Position numbers and translations under genes: made by a program. The notes beneath the pieces are model-generated. The model had not been told where the DNA came from, searched no databases, and worked only from the letters and a program-made list of their open reading frames with translations. From Udeniomyces pyricola (taxonomy: Eukaryota; Basidiomycota; Tremellomycetes; Cystofilobasidiales; Mrakiaceae), in NCBI GenBank assembly GCA_039545295.1, contig BCIK01000012.1:744001-808000 (forward strand): 64,000 nucleotides of DNA. Reading direction: 5' to 3'. Shown piece after piece: positions 44,459 to 56,358 of the stretch. The stretch's first letter is position 1, and every line of letters starts with the position of its first letter.

Positions 44459-47400
44459 TTACACTCGCAAGGGTCCTCCAATGCCACCACCGCCTCCATG
44501 AACGAGGCCGAGTGCGCCTCGAGCCCCTGCAGCTGGGTGTGTCAAAACCATCGTCGAGGAAGGAGATGAAGAAACGTATCCTTGCTGGTGCTGGTGCTGC
44601 TGCTGTTGTTGAAGGTGGCGCGGAAGGACATGGTAAGGATGGGGAGGATGTTGAGCATGATGGTGATGGTACGAAGGAGCAGTAGCTGCTGAAGCATACG
44701 GGATCGGGCTGGCAAGGAGTGAGAACTGAGCTGGGTGATTGTGTTGATGAGCGTGAGGATGGTGGTGAGCGTAGTAAAGATGAGGACTAGGAGCGGGAGC
44801 GTATTGAGAATGATGGTTCGTCAAAGAGGAAGTGGTGGCGAGCAAGTGAGGTGGAGAAGGATGGAACGTCGTCGGAGGCAACATGTATTGAGGTGACGTA
44901 TGAGGTTGTCCTCCGTTACCGCCGTTGATAGAGTAAGCCGAAGGAGGACCAGCAGCAAAGAACAAAGCTCCACCTTCACCGCCTCCTCCACCTGCACTCA
45001 TCAGGACCGAAGGCTTGAACGCGGTATTCGTTGCGGGAAGGAGGATAGGCCCGTTGGTCGGGGTATGAAGAGAGGTCGTCGTGGATGCTGGCGAAGAACC
45101 AGCACTGCTGGCGCCTGGCGTACTGAAAAGCGTCGCTCCAGGTGTTTGATGCTGCTGAGAGCCAGTAGAGTATCTAGCGGGCGACGAGAGAAGTCCACTC
45201 AGCGCATTCTCCACTGTTTGCCGACCAGCAACTTGGTGGATATGCTGCTGTTGGTGTTGTTGATGTTGCTGCTGAAGCAACGGCGGCAACAAGTTGGACT
45301 GGAGCAGAACCTTGTAGAGGGTCGAGAGCAAATCGAGGTCACTTGGAGAAGCGGCACCAGATTCAAGAATCGAAGAGAGGATTTGGGTCGACGATTGGAA
45401 GACGAGGAGCATCTCGAGCTCGATGCCGGTGAGGTCCGCGCGGGTAAGAAGAGTCATCAAGTAGAGGCTAGAGTCGACAATCAAGCGAAGCAAAAAGGCG
45501 TGATTCGGGTTAGTGGTAGAAATGATGATGAAATGCCGGGTAAGAAATTGAAGAGGGACGGGCGCTTCGTGGAACGCACAAAGGGAAAGAGCGTCGTTTG
45601 ATGTACGTCTTCTTGGTCGAAAAGGCCGTGTAGCAGAGCTCGAGGACAGAGTTCAGCACCTCAGGAGAGGAAGGCTGAATCTCTGATCGGAGTTCAGCTA
45701 GCGTCGACAGCTAAAACGTAGAACAGGAAGAGGAAGGGTGCAAGGAAGGATTGGAGAACATGCAAGAGATTAAATGAGTCATCTGTCTTCTTTGAACACT
45801 CAGGAGCCGAGATGAAGACAGACTTGAGAAGGGAGAACTGGACTCCATTAACACGAACAGTGATAGTGACAGGTCGAGCTTTAGCACCCTCGCCAAGCTT
45901 GACCGATTGGCATTTCTTGAGGATTGCGGGGACGACTTTCTTTGAACTAACTTCGACAAACTAAAAAGATCACGATGGCAAGAAGAGATGATGATATGAA
46001 GAAAGGGGTGCACTTGGACGGTTCAGCATCGGAACGAATGATGGGAAACAGAGAACAGAAAAACGTTTTGCTGCGCACGAAGTAGTCCTTGGTCTTTCCG
46101 TCGGCGGGATTGATGAGGAGATGGATCGGATGCGGGTTCGTAGAGACGTCCGGGAATGACCCGGCCGGTAGGAAGGCTCGGATCATCTCAGGTGTCACGT
46201 CCTAATTTGGAGAACAAAACACGGATGGGTTGCAAAGATGAGCTCGCTGGCTCGCCACGCTCAAGTGAAAAGACAAAGAATGAACTCCAACAAGACAGAC
46301 AAAGAAAAGGATGAAAATACTCACCCAGCTGGCGTTGTCGAATCTCAACAAGACGCATCCCGAGTCCTCCTCTTTACCGACGGCTGGAAGCAAGGTCAAT
46401 TCCGTCGAGGAGAGCGTCGAGGCCGCCGTATTGGCCCCAGGGGTTTTCATGACCGATGCGGTGAGGGCGGCAACTTTGGAGAGCACAGTCGTAAAAGTCT
46501 CGACGGGAGCGGTACAAGCGGGGCATCGCATCGATTTACCTGCGACATCGCAAACGATGTTCATACCACTCGTGAAACTGCGATCAGAACGGGCAGAGGA
46601 AGATAGAGGCGAAACAAGACGGGGAGCGGAGATAAGTTAGCCGGTAAAGCGATGTGACAGAGAGGCAAGCGAAAAAAGGTCAAGAACATGATACATACCA
46701 TTGCTTACAAACAAAGCAACCGCATGTCTTGATCTGGACACCCTCCTTCTTCACTTCGGTCTCGCACGCTGCGCATCCCATGAGCCCGCTCAAGATCGAG
46801 GCTGGCGCTTTGACAGCCGCAGCGTCTTTCTTTTCATAATCGAGGACGGACCCAAGCTTGCCGATTCGACCCGTTCGCACCAGGCGAGTGGATGAAGACG
46901 AAGTGCTCGAGGAGAAAGATCCTAGCTTGAGCGTTGGTGAGGCCAATGTCGCTGGTGGATCGAGCAAAGAGGACGAGCTCGACAACGAAGGGGAGTTAGT
47001 GGGCGAGTGGCGGCGAGTGACTGGCGAGGTAGTGAAACTCGAGAGGTGCGACGGGGGTAGACTCGTCGCGAGGCGCAGGGAAGGCGCAAGGCCTGAGAGC
47101 GTTCGAAGCTTAGAGCTTGGGTGAGCGTTAGGTGGGATTCCGTGCAAGGAAACAGGGCTCGAAGGAGAAGGGAGCATCGATGAGGTCGAACGGATAGTGA
47201 CGGCCTCTTGAAGACTGAATCCAGGGCTCGACTCCTGTCGTTGCCTTGCTTCGCCTCCATCATCGTCCGAGTAAGTGAGGCCAGCTCCGGGAGTCGCGAT
47301 GGTTCCCTCATGCTCAGGTATCTCTGAGATGTAGGGACTGAGAGCTCGGCCAGCTCCAGGGATCTGCGTTCGAGCTCGAACTCGGCCTGTGCCAGCAAAG

Positions 47401-48551
47401 GAGAGTAAAGCAGCAGATCCAACCGCGGGAGGTGTGTAGGTGATGGGAGCCTGGGTCCGTGCGGGAGGCGGCGTGTAGAACTTGGAAGGGTTGTGGGGAG
47501 GAAGCTGAGCATAAGCAGTAGAAACGGTGTTGCTCGTGGTGCGAGAAGGCGTGGAGGGCGCAGCGGGAGGGCCGTTGCCTCGAGTCGTGGATTCCGAGAG
47601 AGGAGAAGAGGTCATCACGGTCGAGGTCGACTTGACTAGAGTAAGGAATAGACAATGTTACGAAAAACATGAAGCCAGCACAGGCATCAGTGTCCATTCT
47701 CGCCAGACGATGCGGCACAACATGGGCGAACTCACGGATTCCCGCTGTGCTCCTCCTAACTCGACCCAAGGACGAAGAGTTAGACCAGCTTGACTCATTG
47801 ACCTCACCAGAAAGTCGAACGACTTTGGCTCCAACACCTCCGTTAGACGAAGCAGTCTGAAGCGAGGCTATCATTTCCGGCTCGAGCTCATAGGCAAGCT
47901 GGTCGAACCCGGGGCTGGCTGGGGGCTCATCTGGGTGCCGGATTGGGATAGCGTGCGATTGGGATCGCTTACGGTGATTGATGGCGTCCAAGCCGGAGTG
48001 ATGGGGCGTGTAGGGCGTTGGAGGGCAACCAGGCGAGGATCCATGAGAAGAGTTCATGGATGAAGTCGACTGCGGGCTGTCTGCGTAATCAAGGCCCGGT
48101 GTCGAGAGCGCCGGAGTGAACTACAATGAACACCACAAGGACGAAACGCGATGAGACAGCAAAATTCAGCCAAGAGAAGAGAGAAAAGGGCGATGAGCAT
48201 GATTGCGATTTGAACCGAGCGAACAAAGTGACAACAACAGGCCGTAGCGCAGCAATTGCGGCTACCCACCTGATGAGCATTCTGTCCCCAGATTCGCTTT
48301 CGGATGGTTGGGGTAGCATAGGATGATGAGCTTCGGTTACGAGCCTTCCAGTTGGAGCTCGCATCGCTTGGTGTCTGGTGAAGCGTCGTTTTGTGCGACA
48401 CGGGGTGCTGTTCATACTGATAAGCGAGGGGCGACGAGGTTCGAAGACTAGTTGCCGAGCAAGGCGTGGCAAGGGTCGCTGCCGAGTTGGAAAGCGAGTG
48501 GTTCGAGGTGTGTCGGGAGGAGAGACGAGCGGGAGGCGTTCTGGGGAGCAT
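44459..48551 (-). CDS. Large RING-type zinc finger plus RRM-like protein
   Basis: Not matched to a named gene. Eight exons: 48551-48270, 48120-47736, 47635-46699, 46577-46325, 46201-46079, 45960-45820, 45710-45607, 45467-44459; sum 3234 nt, 1077 residues. Residues 1 to about 500 are Ser/Pro/Thr-rich and disordered. At about 510-556 there is a cysteine module: CAAC, CGCFVCKQC assembled over an intron, then a single Cys and CPAC, a RING-like spacing. About 605-690 reads like an RRM: VLLRFDN, PEMIRAFL, PIHLLINP, DYFFVEV, then PVTITV. The tail has Gln/His-rich runs (LLQQQHQQHQQQHIHQ) and Gly/His/Pro-rich segments. RING followed by RRM is the order in the Not4 ubiquitin ligase, but the RING here is central and the rest differs. 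A post-transcriptional regulator is a reasonable inference. The donor after exon 6 is the least certain. Confidence 0.75.
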
Positions 48552-49770
48552 GGTTGCAATTGGGAAAGGAAAAAGTTGGTTTGAGGGAACAGCAGCGACT
48601 GCGATGAAAGGAGATAGCGCAGGTTTGAATTTGGGAGGTTTCGACTAGCGAGTGTGGAGGAGGAATTGAGCAAAGGCAGCAGATGGAGACAACAAATGGG
48701 TGATGATGTTCTGAAGAGGAGAGATAGTGTGGGTCTGAGTGGCGTGTGTGGCAGCAAGGGTGTGGAGATGGAGCAAAGGCGGGTGCACGAGGGAAGGAGA
48801 GAGGGACGTGGAGGACGGATTGGCAGAGTGAGAGAAGGGAAGGCGTCAAGATCGAGTCAGTCCTCGTCGTAGTTGGGAAGAAGTTCGAAGTGGAAAGCAA
48901 GATCAAGATAAAAGGAAAGAGGAAATGTTGATTGCGATCGCGCCCCGGTAAGAAAAAGTATAGAGATGGTACAAGGGCGGCTCACCTAGGGCGGGCCGAA
49001 GGAGAAAGAAAAAGAAACCCCTTTCCCCCTGTTGTCCCTGACTTCACGTTCGATCGCGATATCGACGTTAAAGTCCGTGATAATACAGTTGGTGAGGGCA
49101 TGCCTGAATCACTTTGGGGATAAAGTCGTCCCTCGAATGTGTAAGAGATGTCGTTCAGATTGTAGTGGAAGCAGCAGCATTGAGCAGCATGAAGCATGGA
49201 TAAGAGAAAAGAGAAGCGACCCGTTTGGCGGTCGTTCCGGCCGACTGCGCTAGGCGAACGCCGGGCCGATCGCCCTGAGGCATGACGGGTAACCCAAAAC
49301 GAGGTATGCGGGAAACCGCCTGGGTAATTTGAAACTTCTGGGTTCTTGTTCCTGATCAACAATACTGAAACGTGTTTGGGGTTTACGTGATCTAATTGGA
49401 AAGAAGGAGAAGGGGCCAGGCGCCAGGGGGGCTCACAAGCACATAGATCATCGCTTAACGCCCATTATCGCCGGACACGCGCATTGGACAACCATGATTC
49501 AAGAACATGTGCTCATCAAGCCAGACATCGCTATGGATCGGCTCTGCTATCATAGTACTGAGCTTAGGCTCACAGTCGTCAGGTTCGGCACGTTCAAGAG
49601 GAGCAAAAGCGGGAGGGTCTCCCAGACGACGTAGCTAGAGTGATATGTCCTGCGAAACTTGCTGCCCGAACGCTCAGACCTGTCCAGCGTTTGTCATGAA
49701 AGGTCATGCAGATAGTTATTCGCACCGTGGAATTCTAGTTGTACACTCGCCTTGAACGGTCGTATCAGAC
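48552..49770. other. Intergenic region RING-RRM gene to VPS37
   Basis: 1.2 kb upstream of the RING-RRM gene and downstream of VPS37. Purine-rich on the plus strand from 48640 to 49010, as expected of a long pyrimidine-rich leader on the minus strand. No supported gene. Confidence 0.5.
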
Positions 49771-50907
49771 TCAGTCATCGCGCCAGCTAACTTCGCCCCT
49801 GCCCCAGCGCTCCGCCCAAATGGCACGCTTGTGATAGATCTTCCGGCTCGCCTTGAAATCGCGAACGAACTCGTCAAGCGTCTTGTTCTAAAGAGATGTG
49901 TGTAGAGAGGTATGATTTAGTGCTCTATACGACTAGAATGAGCGCTTGATATGTCAGAGCTCGGCCTGCTCACATTTTCGGCGGCTGATGGAGCGGGTGA
50001 ATCCGAGCGAGGAGTTCCGTCGATGAAGGACGAGGCTAATGTTTCTGAGAGATCGTCCTGCTCTCCAAGAGAATGTCGCAAGCGAAGATGCAAGAATCCC
50101 TCGTCGAATCGCTGATCAAGGGTGATGAGGAGGAGGAAAGAAAGAACGCGTCGGCCGAGCAGATTCCAAACGGTAATATGCCTACTGTAACATCCACTCA
50201 CCTGATACAGTGCATTCTGCTCTTTCTCAAGCTGAGCCCATCGAGCCTTGAGCTCGTTGGCATGCGCAAACGCGGCGAGGGTTTCAGATCGAAGCTGCTC
50301 GAGGGGTGGCTGCCGGTCTAGATTATTGCCTGCAAAGGAAATATAGATGTGTAGTAGCCGCGAATTCAGTCGAGTATTCAATACGAATCTTGGCTCACTG
50401 AATGCCTTCCTCGCTGCTTGTTCGAGTACTTTCGGACTGAGACAGGCAGAGAGTCCGAACAAACTGGCGAGGACTCACGTGCAATCTCTTCATTCCGGCG
50501 CGAGACGTGCTCAATGTCGACGAGCTTGGCCTTGATGTCGGGGAGCTGGTGGATGAATGCTTGGAAATAAGCTGGATCATGTAGTAAGTCTTGGAGGTCC
50601 TGTCGACTGTCAGTGGACGGATGATAAGGGCAAAGACAGAAATGATGGTGAGGGGCAGAACGAGAGATGAGGGTTCGGATGAGAGCGGGGTCGCGGGTCG
50701 AGAAGTTGGGACGGACTCTAAGGATTGGGTCAGGGGAAAGTCGCGCTGGAGCTGAGTGAGTGCTGGTTGGAAGGATGGTGAGGTGGCGGGTGGGTAGGAC
50801 TGCATGATGATGGACACTAGCTGTGATGTGGTTCGCAAGATGGAAGGGGGACGAGAGGAGTAAAAGCAGCGAGTTGAAGATGAGAGGAGCTGACGCGCTG
50901 ACGACAT
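49771..50907 (-). CDS. VPS37: ESCRT-I subunit VPS37 (Mod_r domain)
   Basis: Component of ESCRT-I, which sorts ubiquitinated cargo into multivesicular endosomes with Vps23 and Vps28. Five exons: 50907-50713, 50599-50479, 50329-50202, 50111-49974, 49887-49771; sum 699 nt, 232 residues. The Mod_r helical hairpin is clear: DLQDLLHDPAYFQAFIHQLP, IEHVSRRNEEIARNNL, then LEQLRSETLAAFAHANELKA and W-x-LEKEQNAL. The end, TLDEFVRDFKASRKIYHKRA, matches the FV-x2-F-x3-R-x2-YH-x-R signature. The first 34 residues are Ser/Arg-rich and resemble a mitochondrial presequence, odd for an endosomal protein; Met35 (50805) may be the real start. Only 224 bp separate it from a divergent methyltransferase gene. Confidence 0.88.
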
Positions 50908-51131
50908 GATCGATTAGCGCTCAGTAGCGGCGTCGTCTGCAGTCTACTTAGCCACGTACGTACGCGTACGTACTGGGTGTCAAGCTGTGGTTATATAATT
51001 ATAAGCCTTGTTGAATCACTTTTGATGGGCCGACCCAATTGATTAGGCGTGGATTGTGTGTGAAGCCAGGTTGGAGCGTACATTATGATTGAATATAATC
51101 AAGTCAGTTAGTCACCCACCATCAGATTGGA
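50908..51131. promoter_or_regulatory. Bidirectional promoter, VPS37 / methyltransferase
   Basis: 224 bp between divergent start codons. It contains a palindromic run ACGTACGTACGCGTACGTAC around 50955-50974 and an AT-rich patch near 50990-51003. Confidence 0.55.
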
Positions 51132-52319
51132 ATGCGCGATCCACGATGGATTCACATGATGATATATGCAGATGATCTCTTCAACACTACAAATCTCGTT
51201 GATCCATTGACCAACTCGATCAACCCTTCGCCTTGGCTCGTGGCCCTCCTTGCGAATCTACTCTCGTCAATGGCCCCCGAATACGGCTCACTCCACTACT
51301 GGCAGACCCGCTTTACCAGCCCTAACGCTGAACCTCGCCAAGGCTTCGACTGGCTCGCTCCGCCCGAGGCTTTACGCCAGATCCTCTTGGACAGTTTGGC
51401 CTCGGTACCTCCCCCCTCACGTTCTATAGCTTCTTCGCCCGTCCCCAGCTCAACCATACCAAAACAACCACAGCGACCGGACACTCTTCCACCACGCATC
51501 CTCCACATCGGATCAGGCACCTCGAGTCTCTCGTTCCAACTAAGAGAATGGCTTTGCTCCCCCTCTATCCTCGGCGATAACTTGGCTCCTCCCTCAGGAC
51601 CCCACGTCTCTACCTCTGACGCCCTTGCACCAACCCTTCCGGCTCATGTCCAGCCCCATAGCTGTCAACCATCCTGCATCACCAACGTCGATTTTTCTCC
51701 CGCTGCTATCACTTGGGGTCGTGAGCGGGAGTCAATCATTTTCCCTTCCAACCAAGAAGACTCCTCGACTTCGAACGCGTCGTCCTCAACGGCGTCAATG
51801 GAATGGAAAGTCGTCAATCTGTTGGACCCTCATCATTTGGTCGACTTGATTCCCCAAAAGGCATCGTTGTCTCCTCAACTGTTTTCCATCATCATTGAAA
51901 AATCGACAGCGGATGCCCTCAGCTGCGGCGAGCTTTTGCCGTTGCCCCTTGTTCCTGAATCCTTTTTCCAACTCGACCCTGCATCAACCTCGCGTCTGAC
52001 ATCCTTACCATCATCACCCAGCCGTCTATCTTCCTCATTCGATTCTCCCGAAACTGGAAAGTCCGCTCTCGTTCCACCACTACAAGTCCTGGCTCGTAAC
52101 CTCGCCATGGTGACCCACCCTGGAGCGATTTGGATTGCGCTGTCGTATTCGCTTTACCGGTTCAGCGAAGACGCTCTTCTTGGTGGTCTATGGCGTGTAG
52201 ATCGGTGCGTCGAGATTGATGCACCGCTAGAGGCAGAGGATGAGCAGGGAGGCTTTGTGGGAAGACCTAGAATCCAACATGGGATCTGGATCTTGCGGCG
52301 TACGGGCGTCCCGGTTTGA
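51132..52319 (+). CDS. Intronless SAM-dependent methyltransferase-like protein (METTL13-type)
   Basis: Class I methyltransferase fold. A single 1188-nt exon encodes 395 residues; this is the only intronless gene in the window. APEYGSLHYWQTRF near residue 47 matches the entry motif of eEF1A-lysine and METTL13-like enzymes. RILHIGSGTSSLSFQL is motif I, binding the methionine part of SAM. CITNVDFSPAAI is the acidic motif after strand 2. LFSIIIEKSTADALSC and later IWIALSYSLYRFSEDALL follow at motif IV and the late strands. Long Ser/Pro-rich insertions separate the core strands. Met47 (51270) is an alternative start that would drop a helical leader. Target protein unknown; elongation factor methylation is the usual job of close relatives. 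Confidence 0.78.
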   Translation: MRDPRWIHMMIYADDLFNTTNLVDPLTNSINPSPWLVALLANLLSSMAPEYGSLHYWQTRFTSPNAEPRQGFDWLAPPEALRQILLDSLASVPPPSRSIASSPVPSSTIPKQPQRPDTLPPRILHIGSGTSSLSFQLREWLCSPSILGDNLAPPSGPHVSTSDALAPTLPAHVQPHSCQPSCITNVDFSPAAITWGRERESIIFPSNQEDSSTSNASSSTASMEWKVVNLLDPHHLVDLIPQKASLSPQLFSIIIEKSTADALSCGELLPLPLVPESFFQLDPASTSRLTSLPSSPSRLSSSFDSPETGKSALVPPLQVLARNLAMVTHPGAIWIALSYSLYRFSEDALLGGLWRVDRCVEIDAPLEAEDEQGGFVGRPRIQHGIWILRRTGVPV

Positions 52320-53251
52320 TTTCGATCCGAGTAAGTTTTTATTTTGCTTTATACCTTGGCTGCTCCCGTCTTGTTCTTCTGTTTTACTCTTTCAAGAGAG
52401 AGTGTGCGGATATGTATAGATCGCTCGTTGGTCCGGCTGTCGTCCTCGTCATTCGGCGAGTCGATCTGTAAGGACAGCAGGGACCGCTTGCGTTGCATTA
52501 TGAAGAGCTAGATGGGGATTGAGGAGCCATTTATGGGTTTTGATGTATGTTGTTTGACACTCCCTCTGTCTGGAATGAATGTGTTTTGTCTTTCTCTCTG
52601 CAAAGGTCCTCCGCAAGCTCGAGGCGAGAACGGCCAAGAACGTGTTAGAGGCAACGAGGGATGTAAGCGATGATATTGGCAGGGGAAGCTGCTCTAATAG
52701 ATGATGACGGATTTAGACACACGATTTGGATGGGATGCTGATGGATCTGCGACTTGTAGGAACTCATAAGCTATGATGTTGCAGTAGTATGATCTGATCT
52801 GGCTCGAGCAGGTGTATGTGTACCTGCGTGGATGAATGTAATGATGTCTCATGGCGATGTATGTATGTATGTATGTATGTATGTATATGTATGATCATGT
52901 GAGAACAAGGAGTCAAGAAGGCAGCGTTGGAGAAGATGAAGATGAAAGAAATCGTGAATCCCAATTTCAAGTCAAAAGGAAAACTAAATACAACCAAGTG
53001 TGCCGTCGATGCGAGGACCAATCGACCATGGACCATCGGCTTTACGCGAGTGTGGCGGCGTCCGAGAGGTCCGCCGAGGTCCAAGTCAAAGGCATACACT
53101 ATCACAGTATAGTCATATCGAACCTTCCACCTGTCATAGCCAGCGCATTCAAGATCGAGTCACATCCTCTTCACCAACTGCCTCGCTACTCCTACGGGAA
53201 TCTCTCATCCACCACACATCCACATCCCTTAGATAGACATACACCAACCCC
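52320..53251. other. Intergenic region methyltransferase to AARSD1-like gene
   Basis: 0.9 kb containing a TATG/GTAT tetranucleotide repeat at about 52857-52888. A frame running from 52851 into the next gene is open but does not resemble the family, so I start the next gene at 53252. Confidence 0.5.
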
Positions 53252-55586
53252 ATGGATTCCGCCCCTCCCTACACCGCCCTCGCACCGGTCGAAACGACCC
53301 CAAGCGACTACATCCGGCTCAAAGAGTCCATCGTTCAACCCTTGCCAGAGCACAAGTTTGTCGGTCTTCTCGCCTGTCAACGTACGTCACTCGTCGTCCA
53401 TCTCACACCACGAGCTCTTCTGGGCGTTTCCCAGTCAAAGAAGGATCTCATCGACTCCAAAACTGACCCGAAAGATACGATTCTGGATGATCTCTTTCAA
53501 ACCCTACTCTCCTCTCTCGTCGGTTTCGTTTCCTCCCTTTATTTCTATCAATCGATTTCATCCGATAGGCGATCCACTCCTTCGCTCCCTCGTCACTACA
53601 GTCACTGCCTCCGTCCCGTTCACTCCTCCGCCTCCTCCTCCCGCCACAAAAGGCAAAAAAGCCAACCTTAACAAACCAAGCACCTCTGTGCCCGAACACC
53701 TTCTACCGTCCTCCCCTTCAAGCAAGCTCTTTGAAATTCAAGTCCTCGATAGCGTTCTCTTCCCAGAAGGTGGAGGTCAGCCGAGCGATCACGGATACTT
53801 GAACAGGCTGCCTATCACCTCGCTTGGTCAAGATGACGACCAACCGGCCCAAGGCCGAGCGATCAAGGTTAGGCACGTTATGAGGCAGGGGTTGAGAGCC
53901 GTCTTGTTCGTCGAGCTGGAGGAAGGCGTCGATGAGATCAAGGTCGGGGATAGAATCGAGCTGATCGTCGATTGGGAAAGGAGAATGGACCTCGTAAGTG
54001 CTAACATATATTCGCTCGTGATATGTGTGTAGTAGTGTAGATGGAGATTGCACTACTTCGCTGATACGCGACATTGGATCTATGCATCCCACTGATCCCC
54101 CTTTTATCTGTCCTGTCCATTCGATCTAGATGACGCATCACACAGCTCAGCATCTTCTCTCTGCTCTTCTCGAGACAATCCTTCCGACACCGATCGAGAC
54201 CCTCTCCTGGTCTCTGACGCCGTTCCCTCAACCGTGCTACATCGAGGTTCCTCGCACTCCGACACTCGAAGAAATCCATCTCGTCGAACAACGCGCTAAC
54301 GAACTCATCCGGCTCGGGACACGCGTCTTTGTCGAAGTGGACGATCAGTTGGTGGCGGAGAGGAAGAAGCAGGAGGCTGAAGAAGCCGAAGGAAGGGTCA
54401 GCGCAAAGACCATTCCCAAGGACTATGAGGGAGGTGTCGTCAGAACAATCGTCGTCGATGGCGTCGACCGTAATCCGTAAGTCGATAGGATCCCTTTGTC
54501 TCGTGGTTACTCTTCTCACACAAAGGCTGGGTGTGTCTAGGCTGGTTACTGTGTCCGTACGACGGGTCTGCTCTACTCTGGGCTCACTGTGATTTCATCT
54601 CTCCCTTCTTGCTTCTCCCTTCTTGTTTTCTCATACAGATGCTGTGGGACCCACACCCCTTCTCTCTCTCTTATCCAATCCCTTCACATCATTCCCCAAG
54701 CGACTCCTCATTCTCCTTCGACCCGCCGACTTCACTTTCTCGCATCCAAGCGAGTTCTCTCCTATGCCGGGACCCAAGGCACGCTTCTGACCCAGACCTC
54801 GGTGGCCTTGACCTCGGGTGGGGTTCAAGCGACTGAGCTTCCCGCTCGAGTCGGTCAAATGGCCGAGGCCAACAAGAGTCTGACGAAAACCTTGTCGGCC
54901 GTCAAGCAGGAACTCGCTGAAGCCCTGGCCGATCGCCTCGTTTCGGCTATCGTTGCGTCTGACCCGACGGATGGTGCGGTTCACCGTGTACATTACCAAC
55001 ACCGGGAGTGCTCAGAGGGAACGAGTGGCGTTGACTTCTTGGGCTTCGTAGCGAATGCCGTCACGACTCGACTAGCCGAGACCTCGACGGAATGCTTGCT
55101 GGTTTTGTCTGCGACTCCCACGCCGTTTACGGTGAGTCGTCTTTTTTTTTATTCATTTTTTTGTTCACGTTTATGTATGTGTGTGGGTGTGTGTGTGTGT
55201 GCTGAGACAGTCTACGATCTTGAACTCTGTTCCTGTTCATTCTTTGAACTCACCCACCACCTCACTACGTTATCTCTTCCTTTCTTCTTCCTTTTTTGCT
55301 TTCCTTTCTTTCTCCGATTTTACATGTCCAATCCATCGTATTCTGACTTTTGGTCGAGGGTTTCCAGTCCAACTCGACTTCCTCTCTCCTTCTTTCGGGT
55401 CCTCCTTCTCTCGTGACTGATTTCGGATCGCGGATCAAGCAAGCCGACCTCTTCAAAGGGGGTCGGGTCAAGGGCGGAGGTGCAAAGGGAAGGTGGCAGG
55501 CTAAGGTGGAGGGCAAACTGGAGGTGGGAGAGAATGCGTGGATCGAAGGGGTTTTGAAGGACTTGGCAGTAGGCAGCAGCTCATAG
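53252..55586 (+). CDS. Alanyl-tRNA editing protein, AARSD1/AlaX type
   Basis: Free-standing trans-editing protein that hydrolyses mischarged Ser-tRNA(Ala). Five exons: 53252-53381, 53569-53993, 54130-54476, 54639-55131, 55368-55586; sum 1614 nt, 537 residues. LLACQRDPLLRSL is the AARSD1 N-terminal motif, reconstituted over intron 1. VLFPEGGGQPSDHG and VDWERRMDLMTHHTAQHLLSAL (here with an intron in between) are the editing-domain hallmarks. Zinc ligands are the His pair in HHTAQH and Cys/His in CCGTH. No aminoacylation domain is present. The C-terminal segments FGSRIKQADLFKGGRVKGGGAKGRW recall the glycine-rich motif of the AlaRS C-Ala domain. Pro-rich and Lys-rich insert at about 75-105. Confidence 0.92.
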
Positions 55587-56358
55587 CGGCGCGAAGGCAG
55601 GTAGAAGTCAGTTGTCGCTGGTTGGACGTAGGTCATGAAGGCCAAGGAGATATAGGATATGTAATATACAGGTCTGGAGATGCGGATACATGTATACATA
55701 TATATATGGCTGGCGACTCAAACAACAATCGAGTAAATAGATGCATGGATGTGATAGATAATATTCAAAAAGAACTTAGGAATTTGATCCTCCGACTGAG
55801 ATGGTAGCTGACAAGGATGCATGGCATTGCATGGCATGACGATGAAGTATCAAAGGATGATGATGACCGGTGGTCGAGACGGGATGTTGTTCGAAACCGA
55901 GGACCGGCCCCTGTAATTGCATTGCCCTCTTGACGATCCCTCCCACCCGACGCCCCCCGCGACCCCAACCATAGCACCAACGCTTCATCCTCCTAGCCTC
56001 ACTTATCCATAGTCTTACCTATCTTGCCTTTATTTCCAAGGCCTAGACTCCTCTTTCGACCTGGAACTCGATCCGGCATTCTCCATCCTCCTCCAATTTA
56101 GCCCTCTTTCGCCCGGCCTTCCTTCCAGCTGTCTCGGCTGGCCACTCTACGCCTCCTTGTCCTCATCCTTACCTTTCCAGGCCTTCGCGTCAGCTCGTAC
56201 CATTCACCCTTTCTCTCGCTCCCAACGCAATATCTCTATCCTCAAATCTCCATCCCTACGCTCGCTTCGTTCTGCCGCTGGGATCCCGTCAGCCTAATCA
56301 AGTCGATCTAGCCTAGCCCGACCCACCGTTCCCTCCGCTCGTCGACCCGCCTCCTCGC
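55587..56358. other. Intergenic region AARSD1-like to DOMON gene
   Basis: 0.8 kb. The right half (from about 55930) is strongly C/T-rich, typical of a fungal promoter with a pyrimidine box before the start. No supported gene. Confidence 0.5.

Noticed and set aside
44459..45601. Plus-strand frame opposite the RING-RRM 3' exon (44900-45601)
   Set aside because: It is the antisense shadow of the Gln/His-rich coding exon; Arg-rich composition arises from the complement.
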